Assembly: GCF_001431645.1 (NCBI RefSeq) | Contig: NZ_LLXU01000092.1 | Span: 1-64,000, forward strand | DNA: 64,000 nucleotides | DNA from: Stenotrophomonas panacihumi | GTDB lineage: Bacteria; Pseudomonadota; Gammaproteobacteria; Xanthomonadales; Xanthomonadaceae | Direction: 5' to 3' | In this document: positions 9,596-17,958 of the stretch, in pieces | Position numbering within the stretch: the stretch's first letter is position 1 | Layout: every line of letters starts with the position of its first letter | Made by a program: the position numbers and the translations under genes | Notes under the pieces: generated by a model | Told to the model about the DNA's origin: nothing | What the model saw: the letters and a program-made list of their open reading frames with translations, nothing else | The model's database searches: none

Positions 9596-9772
9596 TCAGT
9601 TTCTCCTTGGCAATGCGTCCCGCGAAGCGTGGCAACCGGTGATGTCACGGATTTGCCGCCGTTCGTTCAGGGCCGGTCCTTCGATGCCAGCCCTCCCCGG
9701 CACATAGCATCCGCCGACGCCTTGCCTGCGGTTTGGCCCGGCATGGCCGCGCCGGCCATCGGCTGACACGCA

Positions 9773-9806
9773 TTGACAAGAAGCGCCGCCGGGCGCTTCG
9801 TATGAT
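9773..9806 (+). promoter_or_regulatory. Possible promoter/operator upstream of the response regulator
   Basis: TTGACA (9773-9778) and TATGAT (9801-9806) resemble -35 and -10 elements, but they are 22 bases apart, longer than a normal sigma-70 spacer. An 8-bp inverted repeat (GAAGCGCC at 9780-9787, GGCGCTTC at 9792-9799) fills the spacer. A regulator that bends the spacer could use such a site; this is inference. Confidence 0.3.
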
Positions 9807-9853
9807 GGGTTTCCCCCGTATGGCCGCAGCCGCGGCGCCTTCGCGAGACATCC

Positions 9854-10564
9854 ATGTCTGCTTCGATTCTGGTGGTCGACGACGACCCCGACCTGCGCCG
9901 GCTCATCGGCGATTTCCTCGGCGAGCACGGCTACCACGTGCGCACGGCCGACAACGTCAACGGCATGCGCCAGGCCATGAACGAGCGCCGTGCCGACCTG
10001 GTGGTGCTGGACGTGATGATGCCCGGCGAGGATGGCCTGAGCGCGGCGCGCCAGCTGGCCAACGAACGCAATGCACCGGCGGTGATCATGCTCAGCGCGC
10101 TGGGCGACGACACCGACCGCATCATCGGCCTGGAAGTGGGCGCCGACGACTACCTCGCCAAGCCCTGCAACCCGCGCGAGCTCCTCGCCCGCGTGCGTGC
10201 GCTGCTGCGCCGCAGCCAGTTGCAGGCCGAGCTCTCGGACCACCGCGGCAACGTGTACGAGTTCGCCGGCTGGCGGCTGGACGTGATGCGCCGCGACCTG
10301 CGCGACCCCACCGGCGTGTTCATCCATCTTTCCGATGGCGAGTTCGGCCTGCTGCGCACGTTCGTCGAGCATCCGCAGCGCGTGCTCAGCCGCGACCAGC
10401 TGCTGGACCTGGCGCGTGGCCGCGAGACCGACGTGTACGACCGCGCCATCGACAGCCAGATCAGCCGCCTGCGCCGCAAGATCAACGAGCGCGTGCACAC
10501 CGAGATGATCCGCACGGTGCGCAACGAAGGCTACATGCTGCTGCCGAACGTGGCGCGTTTGTGA
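9854..10564 (+). CDS. Two-component response regulator, OmpR/PhoB family
   Basis: DNA-binding response regulator of 236 residues. The receiver domain has the acidic pair in VVDDDPDLRR, the phospho-accepting Asp in VVLDVMMPGEDG, MLSA with the conserved Ser, and LAKPCNPRELLARV with the conserved Lys. The C-terminal winged-helix domain contains LSDGEFGLLRTFVEHPQRVLSRDQLLDLARG and ends with IRTVRNEGYML, typical of OmpR/PhoB. The stop overlaps the start of the sensor kinase by 4 bases (GTGA), so the two are co-translated partners. The target genes are unknown; the divergent lipoprotein is one candidate. Confidence 0.92.
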   Translation: MSASILVVDDDPDLRRLIGDFLGEHGYHVRTADNVNGMRQAMNERRADLVVLDVMMPGEDGLSAARQLANERNAPAVIMLSALGDDTDRIIGLEVGADDYLAKPCNPRELLARVRALLRRSQLQAELSDHRGNVYEFAGWRLDVMRRDLRDPTGVFIHLSDGEFGLLRTFVEHPQRVLSRDQLLDLARGRETDVYDRAIDSQISRLRRKINERVHTEMIRTVRNEGYMLLPNVARL

Positions 10565-12138
10565 GCACGCCGCGGCCGCGCCGGCGGCTGTCGATCTTCG
10601 CGCGCACGTTCCTGCTGCTGGCCGGCGCGCTGCTGTTCGCGCAGGGCCTGGGCGTGGCGCTGCTGGTGCTGCGCACGCCGATCTTCGACGCGCCGGCGCA
10701 TCCGCCGGAAGTGATCGCCCTGCTCAGCACGCGCATGCCGGCGGCCGATGCCAAGCTGCAGGTGCACGAGCAGCCGACGATGCCCGTGCCCGAGCCGCAC
10801 CAGCACCGCGAGCCGCGCATCGAGGCGGTGATGGCGCGCTGGATGGGCGTGCCGGCCGACAACGTGCGCTTCTATACGAGCGTGGCGCCGTTCGGCGAGG
10901 GCGGCGCGATGCCGCCGCAGATGCAGCGCGGCGCCCCGCCGTTCGCGCGGCGCGACGACACCGCGGGCTCGGCTGACGCGGCGAAGGACGCCGCCGAGGC
11001 GGTCGAGTTCGCCGACCGCGTCGGCCTGCCCGACCCGCCTTCGCCCGAAGACCTGCCCGGCCCGCCGCCGATGCCGATGCCGCCGCCGCAATTCGACGGC
11101 CGCTTCGATGCCCCCGGTGGCGGGTTCGACGGCAATGGGCCCTGGCGCCATGGCCCCGGCTTCGACTTCATGGCCGGCAAGAACCAGCTCGACGGCTTCA
11201 CCGCCGCCGCGCGCCAGGCCGATGGCCACTGGCGCGTGGTGACCTCGCCCGGGCGCCGGCTCAGCGGCGCGTTCAAGCTGCAGGTGGTGCTGCTGTTCGG
11301 CGCCGGCCTGCTGCTGATGCTGCCGCTGGCGTGGTGGTTCTCGCGCGCGCTCTCCGCGCCGATCCGCCGCTTCTCCGAAGCCGCCGACCGCCTCGGCCGC
11401 CATCCCGACACCGCGCCGCTGCCGCCGCAAGGCCCCACCGAGCTGGCGCAGGCGGTGGATTCGTTCAACACCATGCAGGCGCGCTTGAACCGCATGGTCC
11501 ATGAGCGCACGCAGATGGTGGCGGCGATCGCCCACGACCTGCGCACGCCGCTGGCGCGGCTGGCGTTCCGCATGGAATCGGCCCCGGAGCCGCTGCGCGA
11601 GCGCGTGCTCGGTGACATCGACGAGATGAAGACGATGATCACCGCCGCGCTGGATTTCATCCGCAACGCGCAGCGCGCCGGCCCGCGCTCGAAGCTGGAT
11701 TTCCGCCTGCTCGCCGAGGGCGTGGTGGACGACCTGGCCGATACCGGCGCCGATGCGCGGGTGCTGCCGGGTGAGTCGGTGCTGGTCGAAGGCGACCCGA
11801 TGGCGCTGCGGCGGATGATCGCCAACCTGTGCGAGAACGCGCTCAAGTACGGCGGCAATGCGCGGCTGAGCCTGCATCGCGAGGACGGCCACTGCGTGCT
11901 GTGGGTGGATGACGACGGCCCGGGCATCGACCCGGCGCAGCGCGACCAGCTGCTGCTGCCGTTCGTGCGTGGCGAGAGTTCGCGCAACCGCGATACCGGC
12001 GGCATCGGCCTGGGCCTGGCGGTGGCCAACGGCATCGCCACCGCGCATGGTGGCGAGCTGTCGCTGGATAACCGGCCCGAGGGCGGGCTGCGCGCGAGCG
12101 TGCGCCTGCCCTGCCTGCCGGCAACGTCTTCTCAGTAA
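10561..12138 (+). CDS. EnvZ-type sensor histidine kinase with Pro/Met-rich periplasmic domain
   Basis: Inner-membrane sensor kinase of 525 residues, partner of the regulator just upstream. GTG 10561 overlaps that gene's TGA; an open frame continues to 9733 but reads through the regulator and is rejected. TM1 lies near residues 15-36. The periplasmic domain (about 37-235) is unusually rich in Pro, Met, Gly and Phe ([14 protein letters not shown] near 180). TM2 lies near 240-260 and is followed by HAMP. The phospho-accepting His is residue 325 in [13 protein letters not shown]. The ATPase has [14 protein letters not shown] (N box), DDGPGID (G1) and [12 protein letters not shown] (G2). The signal is unknown. 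The 3' end overlaps the convergent ligase gene by 7 bases. Confidence 0.92.
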   Translation: MSTPRPRRRLSIFARTFLLLAGALLFAQGLGVALLVLRTPIFDAPAHPPEVIALLSTRMPAADAKLQVHEQPTMPVPEPHQHREPRIEAVMARWMGVPADNVRFYTSVAPFGEGGAMPPQMQRGAPPFARRDDTAGSADAAKDAAEAVEFADRVGLPDPPSPEDLPGPPPMPMPPPQFDGRFDAPGGGFDGNGPWRHGPGFDFMAGKNQLDGFTAAARQADGHWRVVTSPGRRLSGAFKLQVVLLFGAGLLLMLPLAWWFSRALSAPIRRFSEAADRLGRHPDTAPLPPQGPTELAQAVDSFNTMQARLNRMVHERTQMVAAIAHDLRTPLARLAFRMESAPEPLRERVLGDIDEMKTMITAALDFIRNAQRAGPRSKLDFRLLAEGVVDDLADTGADARVLPGESVLVEGDPMALRRMIANLCENALKYGGNARLSLHREDGHCVLWVDDDGPGIDPAQRDQLLLPFVRGESSRNRDTGGIGLGLAVANGIATAHGGELSLDNRPEGGLRASVRLPCLPATSSQ

Positions 12139-13496
12139 GCGAACTCGGCGAACACCGGGTCCACGCTGCCGTTCCAGCGGCCATGGAACAGCGCGAGCTT
12201 GCGCTCGGCCGGGGTCAGGCCGCTGTCGACGATCTCGCGCAGCACATCCAGAAAGCCGCTCTCGTCCTGGCCGTCGGCATTGCGGCGCGCGCGGCGCTTC
12301 AGGCCGGCGATGGAGATCTCCACCGCGCGGGCGGCGAGGTCGCGCACCGTGCCACCGCGGAACGGCAGCTTGAGCGCGTGCTTCGGCACGCCGTCGCGCA
12401 GGGCGTGGCGTTCGGCCAGGCTGAAATCCTTGACCAGGTCCCACGCGGCATCGAGCGCGGCGTCGTCATACAGCAGGCCGACCCAGAATGCCGGCAGCGC
12501 GCACAGGCGTGCCCACGGGCCGGCATCGGCGCCGCGCATTTCCAGGTACTTCTTCAGGCGCACTTCCGGGAAGGCGGTGGTCATGTGATCGGACCAGTCG
12601 CGCAGCGTCGGCAGCGCGCCCGGCAGCACCGGCAGGCGACCCTGCATGAAATCGCGGAAGCTCTGGCCGCTGGCGTCGTGGTAGATGCCGTCGCGGTAGG
12701 AGAAGTACATCGGCACGTCGAGCAGGTAATCGACGTAGCGCTCGTAGCCGAAGCCGTCCTCGAAGACGAAGTCGAGCATGCCGGTGCGGTCGGCGTCGGT
12801 ATCGGTCCAGATGTGCGAGCGGTAGCTGAGGTAGCCGTTCGGCTGGCCCTCGGTGAACGGCGAATCGGCGAACAGCGCGGTGGCGATCGGCTGCAGCGCC
12901 AGCGAGACGCGGAACTTCTTCACCATGTCCGCTTCGGTGGCGTAGTCCAGGTTGACCTGCACCGTGCAGGTGCGCGTCATCATGTCCAGGCCGAGCTGGC
13001 CGACCTTGGGCATGTAGGAGCGCATGATCTTGTAGCGGCCCTTCGGCATCCACGGCATGTCCGCGCGCGTCCACTTCGGCTGGAAGCCCATGCCGAGGAA
13101 GCCCAGGCGCAGCTCGCCGGCCACTTCGGCCACTTCGCCCAGGTGCGTGCCGGTTTCCACGCAGGTCTGGTGGATGGTCTCCAGCGCCGCGCCGGAAAGC
13201 TCCAGCTGGCCGGCCGGTTCCAGCGTCACCGAGGCGCCGTCGCGCAGCAGCGCGATGGTGCGGCCGTCCTCGCGCACCGGCTCCCAGCCGAAGCGGGTCA
13301 GGCCGGTGAGCAGCGCTTCGATGCCTTGCGGACCCTCGAAGGTCGGCGGACGCAGTTCGTCCAGGCGGAAGCCGAACTTCTCGTGCTCGGTGCCGATGCG
13401 CCACTGCTGCGCCGGCTTCTCGCCGGAGGCGAGCACCTCGACGAGTTGGCGGCGGTCGGTGATCGGCGTGTCGGCGACGTGGCTGGGGCTCGACAA
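12132..13496 (-). CDS. gshA: Glutamate-cysteine ligase (plant/proteobacterial type)
   Basis: First enzyme of glutathione synthesis, joining glutamate and cysteine with ATP. About 454 residues, of the GCS2-like plant/alphaproteobacterial type also used by Xanthomonadaceae. Conserved blocks are [61 protein letters not shown], and [16 protein letters not shown] place the start at TTG 13496 because related proteins, as I recall them, begin around [24 protein letters not shown] at 13565 would add 23 residues of proline-rich sequence and is the alternative. The gene is convergent with the sensor kinase and divergent from the VIT-family gene. Confidence 0.9.
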   Translation of the reverse strand: MSSPSHVADTPITDRRQLVEVLASGEKPAQQWRIGTEHEKFGFRLDELRPPTFEGPQGIEALLTGLTRFGWEPVREDGRTIALLRDGASVTLEPAGQLELSGAALETIHQTCVETGTHLGEVAEVAGELRLGFLGMGFQPKWTRADMPWMPKGRYKIMRSYMPKVGQLGLDMMTRTCTVQVNLDYATEADMVKKFRVSLALQPIATALFADSPFTEGQPNGYLSYRSHIWTDTDADRTGMLDFVFEDGFGYERYVDYLLDVPMYFSYRDGIYHDASGQSFRDFMQGRLPVLPGALPTLRDWSDHMTTAFPEVRLKKYLEMRGADAGPWARLCALPAFWVGLLYDDAALDAAWDLVKDFSLAERHALRDGVPKHALKLPFRGGTVRDLAARAVEISIAGLKRRARRNADGQDESGFLDVLREIVDSGLTPAERKLALFHGRWNGSVDPVFAEFAY

Positions 13497-13671
13497 GGGC
13501 GGGCTCGCTGCAAGGTGGGGCGGAAGGATGTGCGGCCAGGGGGTGGCCGTCACAAGGGCTCGCACTATAGCCTGAGCCCCGTTCCCGGGACGTTGCGGAA
13601 CTGGCGCTACACATTTCCGTCCACGCCGGCACGATCACCTGTTGCGCCCCTTGCATCCTCCGGGAGAGACC

Positions 13672-14388
13672 ATGTCGCCACGCCCCTCGCCCCTGCCCAG
13701 CCGCCATGCGGAAGTCCATCGCGCCGGTCGCGTGGGCTGGTTACGCGCCGCCGTGCTCGGCGCCAACGATGGCATCGTCTCCGTCGCGGGCGTGGTCGTG
13801 GGCGTGGCCGCCAGCGGCGTGCAGCCGCAGGCGGTGCTGGCCGCGGGCGTGGCGGCGACGGTGGCCGGCGCGATGTCGATGGCTGCCGGCGAATACGTGT
13901 CGGTGCAGTCGCAGGCCGATACCGAAGCGGCGGACCTGGCGGTGGAGCGGCGCGAACTGCACGAGGAACCGGAGAGCGAACTGGAAGAGCTGGCGTCGAT
14001 CTACCGCCACCGCGGCCTGGACGCCCCGCTCGCGCGGCAGGTGGCGGTGCAGCTCACCGCGCATGACGCACTGGCCGCGCACGCGCGCGACGAGCTCGGC
14101 ATCACCGAGATCCTGCGCGCGCGTCCGCTGCAGGCGGCGATGGCCTCGGCGCTGGCGTTCTGCTGCGGCGCGGCGCTGCCGATGGCGGCGGCGACCTTCG
14201 CCCCCGCCCCGCACGCAGCCACCACCACCACGCTGGCGACGCTGATCGGCCTGCTGTGCACGGGTGCGTGGGCGGCCTGGATGGGCGGCGCCTCGCCGTG
14301 GCGCGGCGCGTTGCGCGTCACGTTCTGGGGCGCGGCGGCGATGGCCGCGGCGCGGCTGATCGGCGGCTTGTTCGACGTCGTGGCATGA
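13672..14388 (+). CDS. VIT1/CCC1 family iron/manganese transporter
   Basis: Integral membrane protein of 238 residues related to the vacuolar iron transporter family (VIT1/CCC1, YebE-like bacterial members), which move Fe2+ or Mn2+. TM1 follows WLRAAVLGANDGIVSVAGVVVGVAA, the family's N-terminal signature. A second conserved segment is GAMSMAAGEYVSVQSQ with its metal-site Glu. A cytosolic loop rich in Glu follows (ELHEEPESELEELASIYRHRG), and the C-terminal half has three further hydrophobic helices. ATG 13672 has GGGAGAG upstream; an earlier start at 13642 would cover the ribosome-binding site. The AraC gene follows after 10 bases, so the two may be co-transcribed. Confidence 0.85.
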   Translation: MSPRPSPLPSRHAEVHRAGRVGWLRAAVLGANDGIVSVAGVVVGVAASGVQPQAVLAAGVAATVAGAMSMAAGEYVSVQSQADTEAADLAVERRELHEEPESELEELASIYRHRGLDAPLARQVAVQLTAHDALAAHARDELGITEILRARPLQAAMASALAFCCGAALPMAAATFAPAPHAATTTTLATLIGLLCTGAWAAWMGGASPWRGALRVTFWGAAAMAAARLIGGLFDVVA

Positions 14389-14398
14389 AGCATCCGCC

Positions 14399-15247
14399 AT
14401 GACCGCCGCACCCGATCCCGCCCTGCCCCTGCTCGCCCGCCTCGCGCGGCTGGCCGACTGCGCGCGCAGCGACGGCTTCGCCTGCATCAACGCGCGCCAC
14501 GAACACGGCGTGCAATCGGTGGACGTGCCGCGGCCGCAGCTGGCGATCCTGTTGCAGGGCACCAAGCAGGTGCGCTGCGACGGACATGCGCTGCACCTGC
14601 AACCCGGCGACGTGCTGCTGGTCACGCGGGCCTGCCGGATGGACGTGGTCAACGTGCCGGACCCGCACAGCGGCCTGTACCAGACGGTGATCGTGCCGTT
14701 GTGCGAGGAAGTGCTCGCCGCCGCGCGCGGGCTGTGGCGCGAGATGCTGCCGCCGGCCGGTGATGCGGTCGCGGCCGTGGCGCTGCCGCCGCTCGGCGCC
14801 GAACTGGTGCGTTGGCAGGACGCATTGACCGACGCGCATTACGCCGAAGCGCGCCTGTCGCTCACCGCCCTGGTGATCGACCTGTGCCGGCAAGGCCACG
14901 GCGCGCTGCTGCTGCCACCGCAGCCGAGCCTGGCCAGCGAGCTGCGGGCGCTGGTGGCCGCGCAACCGGCGCGTGACTGGCAATCGCGCGATTTCGAGGA
15001 GGCCTTCGGGCTCAGCGGTGCCACCTTGCGCCGCCGCCTCGCCGAAGAGCACACCGGCCTGCGCGAACTGGTCGCCGATGCGCGGCTCGCGCAGGCGATG
15101 GAACTGCTCTACACCACGCGCCTGCCGCTCAAGAGCGTGGCCGCGCGCGTCGGCTATCGCTCGGTCGGCAGCTTCAGCCGGCGCTTCCAGGCGCGCTACC
15201 AACTCGATCCGGCGCTGATCGGCAACGCCGCGCGCGCCGCGGCCTGA
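14399..15247 (+). CDS. AraC family transcriptional regulator
   Basis: DNA-binding activator of 282 residues. The N-terminal cupin-like region (about 40-150) includes LAILLQGTKQVRCDG and LHLQPGDVLLVTRACRMDV, matching the AraC-type N-terminal ligand domain found in XylS/CFA-like members. The C-terminal double helix-turn-helix (about 190-275) has FGLSGATLRRRLAEEHTGL and the signature VAARVGYRSVGSFSRRFQARY. It lies 92 bases before the metallohydrolase gene and 10 bases after the VIT gene on the same strand, so either neighbour is a plausible target. The effector is unknown. Confidence 0.9.
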   Translation: MTAAPDPALPLLARLARLADCARSDGFACINARHEHGVQSVDVPRPQLAILLQGTKQVRCDGHALHLQPGDVLLVTRACRMDVVNVPDPHSGLYQTVIVPLCEEVLAAARGLWREMLPPAGDAVAAVALPPLGAELVRWQDALTDAHYAEARLSLTALVIDLCRQGHGALLLPPQPSLASELRALVAAQPARDWQSRDFEEAFGLSGATLRRRLAEEHTGLRELVADARLAQAMELLYTTRLPLKSVAARVGYRSVGSFSRRFQARYQLDPALIGNAARAAA

Positions 15248-15339
15248 GCGGTCCGCGACGCAGACTGAGCGTTTCGCGCGCGCCGGCGGTCGCAGGCTGT
15301 GCGGGTCGCGGCGATGCCGCATTCGATTGGAGTTCTTCC

Positions 15340-16308
15340 ATGCAGATCCGCCTGTTCGCCCCACTGCTCGCGCTGGCCTTGTCGTGGGCGCCCGGCGCGC
15401 GCGCCGAAGCGCCGCCGCCCCCCGATACCCAGGTACCCGGCGTGTATCGCCAGCAGATCGGCGACCTGCGCGTGACCGCGCTGTTCGACGGTACCGTGGC
15501 GTTGAAGCGGCAGGAACTGGTGGGCATCGACCCCGGCCGCGTCACGCGATTGCTCGACCACCGCTACGTGCCCGAAGACCCGAAGGGCCTGCAGACCGCG
15601 GTGAACGCCTACCTGGTGCAGCACGGCCGCCACCTCACGCTGGTCGACACCGGCACCCAGCAGTGCTTCGGCACGGGCCTGGGCCAGGTGCTGGCGAACC
15701 TGCGCGCGGCCGGCTACCGGCCCGAACAGGTGGACGACGTGGTGCTGACCCACGCGCACCCGGATCACCTGTGCGGCCTGCTCGACGCGCAGGGCCGCGC
15801 GGCCTACCCGAAGGCGGCGGTGTGGCTTTCGCGCGCCGACGCCGACTACTGGCTGGATCCGGCCAGCGAAGCCACCGCGCCGGCGTTCCTGCGCTTTGCC
15901 TTCCCGCTGGCACGCAAGGCGGTGGCACCGTATGCGGCGCGCCTGCATCGCTTCGCGCCGGGGGATGCGCTGCCCGATGGCGTGGTCGCGCTCGACACGC
16001 ATGGGCACACGCCGGGCCACGTGTCGTGGCTGTTCGATGGCGGCGCCGGCGGCAAGCTGCTGGTATGGGGCGACCTGGTGCACTTCCACGCCGTGCAGTT
16101 CGCCCAGCCCGACGCCAGCTACGAAGCCGACAGCGACCGCGCCGCGGCGATCCAGTCGCGGCGCCACATGTTCGATGAAGCCGCCGACCAGGGCTGGTGG
16201 GTCGCTGGCGCGCACCTGCCCTTCCCGGGGCTGGGCCATGTCCGCCGCGAGGGCGAGGCCTACGCCTGGGTGCCGGGCGAATTCGCGCCGCTGCCCGCGG
16301 CGCACTGA
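15340..16308 (+). CDS. Secreted metallo-beta-lactamase-fold hydrolase, methyl-parathion-hydrolase-like
   Basis: Exported zinc hydrolase of 322 residues. The signal peptide ends near AGARAEA. The mature protein follows the methyl parathion hydrolase/MPH-like layout: GVYRQQIGDLRVTALFDGTV, VNAYLV, LVDTGTQQCFG, LANLRAAGYRPEQVDDVVLTHAHPDH, DTHGHTPGH, VWGDLVHFHAVQF, AGAHLPFPGLGHVR. The metal ligands expected in the family are all present: HAHPDH, the His of HGHTPGH, the Asp of GDL and the His of GAHL. Family members hydrolyse lactones or organophosphate esters, and the natural substrate here cannot be told. The stop is 4 bases from the convergent engB stop. Confidence 0.85.
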   Translation: MQIRLFAPLLALALSWAPGARAEAPPPPDTQVPGVYRQQIGDLRVTALFDGTVALKRQELVGIDPGRVTRLLDHRYVPEDPKGLQTAVNAYLVQHGRHLTLVDTGTQQCFGTGLGQVLANLRAAGYRPEQVDDVVLTHAHPDHLCGLLDAQGRAAYPKAAVWLSRADADYWLDPASEATAPAFLRFAFPLARKAVAPYAARLHRFAPGDALPDGVVALDTHGHTPGHVSWLFDGGAGGKLLVWGDLVHFHAVQFAQPDASYEADSDRAAAIQSRRHMFDEAADQGWWVAGAHLPFPGLGHVRREGEAYAWVPGEFAPLPAAH

Positions 16309-16312
16309 CGGC

Positions 16313-16936
16313 TCAGCCGGCCTGCGGCGCCTCGGTGCCCAGGCCCAGCCAGCCGCCGACGATGCCACGCAGCTCGTCCACGCCCTGGCGCGATTCGCTC
16401 GAATACACCTGCACGGTGACGCTGTCGGCCCACAGCCCCGACAGCTCCTTGCGCACCTTCTGCAGCGACTGCATCTGCTGGCCGCGGCCCAGCTTGTCGC
16501 CCTTGGTGAGCAGCGCATGGGCCGGCAGGCCGCGCTCGACCGCGTAGCCGAGCATCTGCTTGTCGTAATCCTTGAGCGGATGGCGGATGTCCATCACCAC
16601 CACCAGGCCCTTGAGCGCCTCGCGGGTACGGAAGTACTTGTCGATGAAGGCCTGCCAGTGCGCCTGCAGGTCCTGCGGCACCTTGGCGTAGCCGTAGCCG
16701 GGCAGGTCCACCAGGTAGCGTTCGGGCTGCACCTGGAAGTACACCAGCTGCTGGGTGCGGCCGGGCGTCTTGGACACGCGCGCCAGCGAGTTCTGCCGGG
16801 TCAACGCGTTGAGCGCGCTGGACTTGCCGGCGTTGGAGCGGCCGGCGAAGGCCACCTCGTAACCGCCATCCTCGGGGAGCTGGCGGGCGTTGTGGGCCGA
16901 GAGCAGGTACTGGGCACGTTCGATGAGCTGCGACAT
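16313..16936 (-). CDS. engB: Ribosome biogenesis GTP-binding protein EngB (YihA/YsxC)
   Basis: Essential small GTPase of 207 residues that acts in 50S subunit assembly. All G motifs are in place: GRSNAGKSSALNALT (G1), TPGRTQ (G2), DLPGYGYA (G3) and TKGDKL (G4), with the late SSESRQGVDELR in the position of G5. Length is normal. It starts at ATG 16936 (MSQLIERAQYLL) and is divergent from the cytochrome c4 gene, the arrangement I recall from Xanthomonadaceae. Confidence 0.96.
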   Translation of the reverse strand: MSQLIERAQYLLSAHNARQLPEDGGYEVAFAGRSNAGKSSALNALTRQNSLARVSKTPGRTQQLVYFQVQPERYLVDLPGYGYAKVPQDLQAHWQAFIDKYFRTREALKGLVVVMDIRHPLKDYDKQMLGYAVERGLPAHALLTKGDKLGRGQQMQSLQKVRKELSGLWADSVTVQVYSSESRQGVDELRGIVGGWLGLGTEAPQAG

Positions 16937-16976
16937 GTGCGTAGGATCGCATGTCCGGGCCGGACACGCCGCTTCG

Positions 16977-17006
16977 TTGACCAGCGCGCGAGGGCAACGT
17001 GATAAT
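16977..17006 (+). promoter_or_regulatory. Sigma-70-type promoter of the cytochrome c4 gene
   Basis: TTGACC (16977-16982) and GATAAT (17001-17006) are spaced by 18 bases, each one mismatch from the -35 and -10 consensus; TG-like context precedes the -10. The -10 ends 66 bases before the cytochrome start, leaving a leader of about 60 bases. Confidence 0.6.
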
Positions 17007-17072
17007 CGGGGAAACCTGCGGCCCCCACGCCCCCCAACGCAGAACGTCCAGGTCCATACGGAGCTTTAGCTG

Positions 17073-17870
17073 ATGCGCCACGCTCGCGTGCTTGCCTTTG
17101 CCGCTCTTGCCGTACCCGTCATCGCCGCAGTTGCCTACGCCCAGACCGCCGTCGTGCCCGTGCCGGACAACGCACCGGTCAAGATCGCGCCGCTGGTGGT
17201 CGATCTGTCCAAGACCCACTGGGGCGATGCCAAGGCCGGCCAGGCCAAGGCCACCGCCTGCGCGGCCTGCCATGGGCCGGACGGCAATCCTTCCGTGGCC
17301 ATGTACCCGCGCATCGCCGGCCAGAGCGAGCGCTACATCGCCGAGCAGATCGCGCTGATCCGCAACGGCGAGCGCACCAGCGGCGCGGTCGCCGCGATGC
17401 TGCCCTTCGTGCAGGACCTCACCGCGCAGGACATGCGCGACCTCGGGGCCTACTTCGCCACGCAGAAATCCGGCGCCGGCCTGGCCGACGACAGCGTGGT
17501 CACCGAAGGGCCGTACAAGGACATGAAGTTCTACGAGATCGGGCAGAAGCTGTACCGCGGCGGCGACGCCTCGCGCGGCATCCCGGCCTGCATGGCGTGC
17601 CACGGCCCGACCGGCGCCGGCAACCCGGGCCCGGCCTTCCCGCATGTCGCCGGCCAGCATGCCGATTACGTCGCCCGGCGCCTGCAGGAGTACCAGTCCG
17701 GCACGGCGCAGCGCACGCAGACCAAGCTGTCCAATATCATGGCGACCGTCGCCAAGCCGCTGACCGCGCAGGAGATCCAGGCGCTGGCGAGCTACATGCA
17801 GGGCCTGCATGATGCCGCCGACGACGAGGCCGCCGCGGCGATGGCGCAGGCGAGTCCGCCCAAGTCCTGA
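17073..17870 (+). CDS. Dihaem cytochrome c4
   Basis: Periplasmic electron carrier of 265 residues, in this family linking the bc1 complex to terminal oxidases. A signal peptide (LAFAALAVPVIAAVAYA) is followed by two class I cytochrome c domains, each with a CxxCH haem site: CAACH in the N-terminal half and CMACH in the C-terminal half. Each domain has a distal Met ligand candidate (MYPRIAGQ/AAMLPF and a similar C-terminal block). The internal similarity (YPRIAGQSERYIAEQ against FPHVAGQHADYVARR) shows the duplicated domain. It has its own promoter and an intrinsic terminator and is followed by dsbA. Confidence 0.93.
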   Translation: MRHARVLAFAALAVPVIAAVAYAQTAVVPVPDNAPVKIAPLVVDLSKTHWGDAKAGQAKATACAACHGPDGNPSVAMYPRIAGQSERYIAEQIALIRNGERTSGAVAAMLPFVQDLTAQDMRDLGAYFATQKSGAGLADDSVVTEGPYKDMKFYEIGQKLYRGGDASRGIPACMACHGPTGAGNPGPAFPHVAGQHADYVARRLQEYQSGTAQRTQTKLSNIMATVAKPLTAQEIQALASYMQGLHDAADDEAAAAMAQASPPKS

Positions 17871-17915
17871 ACCTGCGGCCGCTTGCGCGGTCAAAGTCAG
17901 GCGTCGTTCCCCACC

Positions 17916-17944
17916 ACGCCGGTCCCAGACCGGCGTTTGTTTTG
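17916..17944 (+). terminator. Intrinsic terminator between cytochrome c4 and dsbA
   Basis: ACGCCGGT (17916-17923) and ACCGGCGT (17929-17936) form an 8-bp stem with a 5-base loop, followed by TTGTTTT. It lies only 14 bases before the dsbA ATG and probably ends or attenuates transcription from the cytochrome gene. Confidence 0.75.
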
Positions 17945-17958
17945 CCAATGGAGCTGAT

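Noticed and set aside
9733..10560. Upstream extension of the sensor kinase
   Set aside because: It runs through the response regulator in another frame and is Arg/Pro-rich without motifs; GTG 10561 with a 4-base overlap explains the kinase start.
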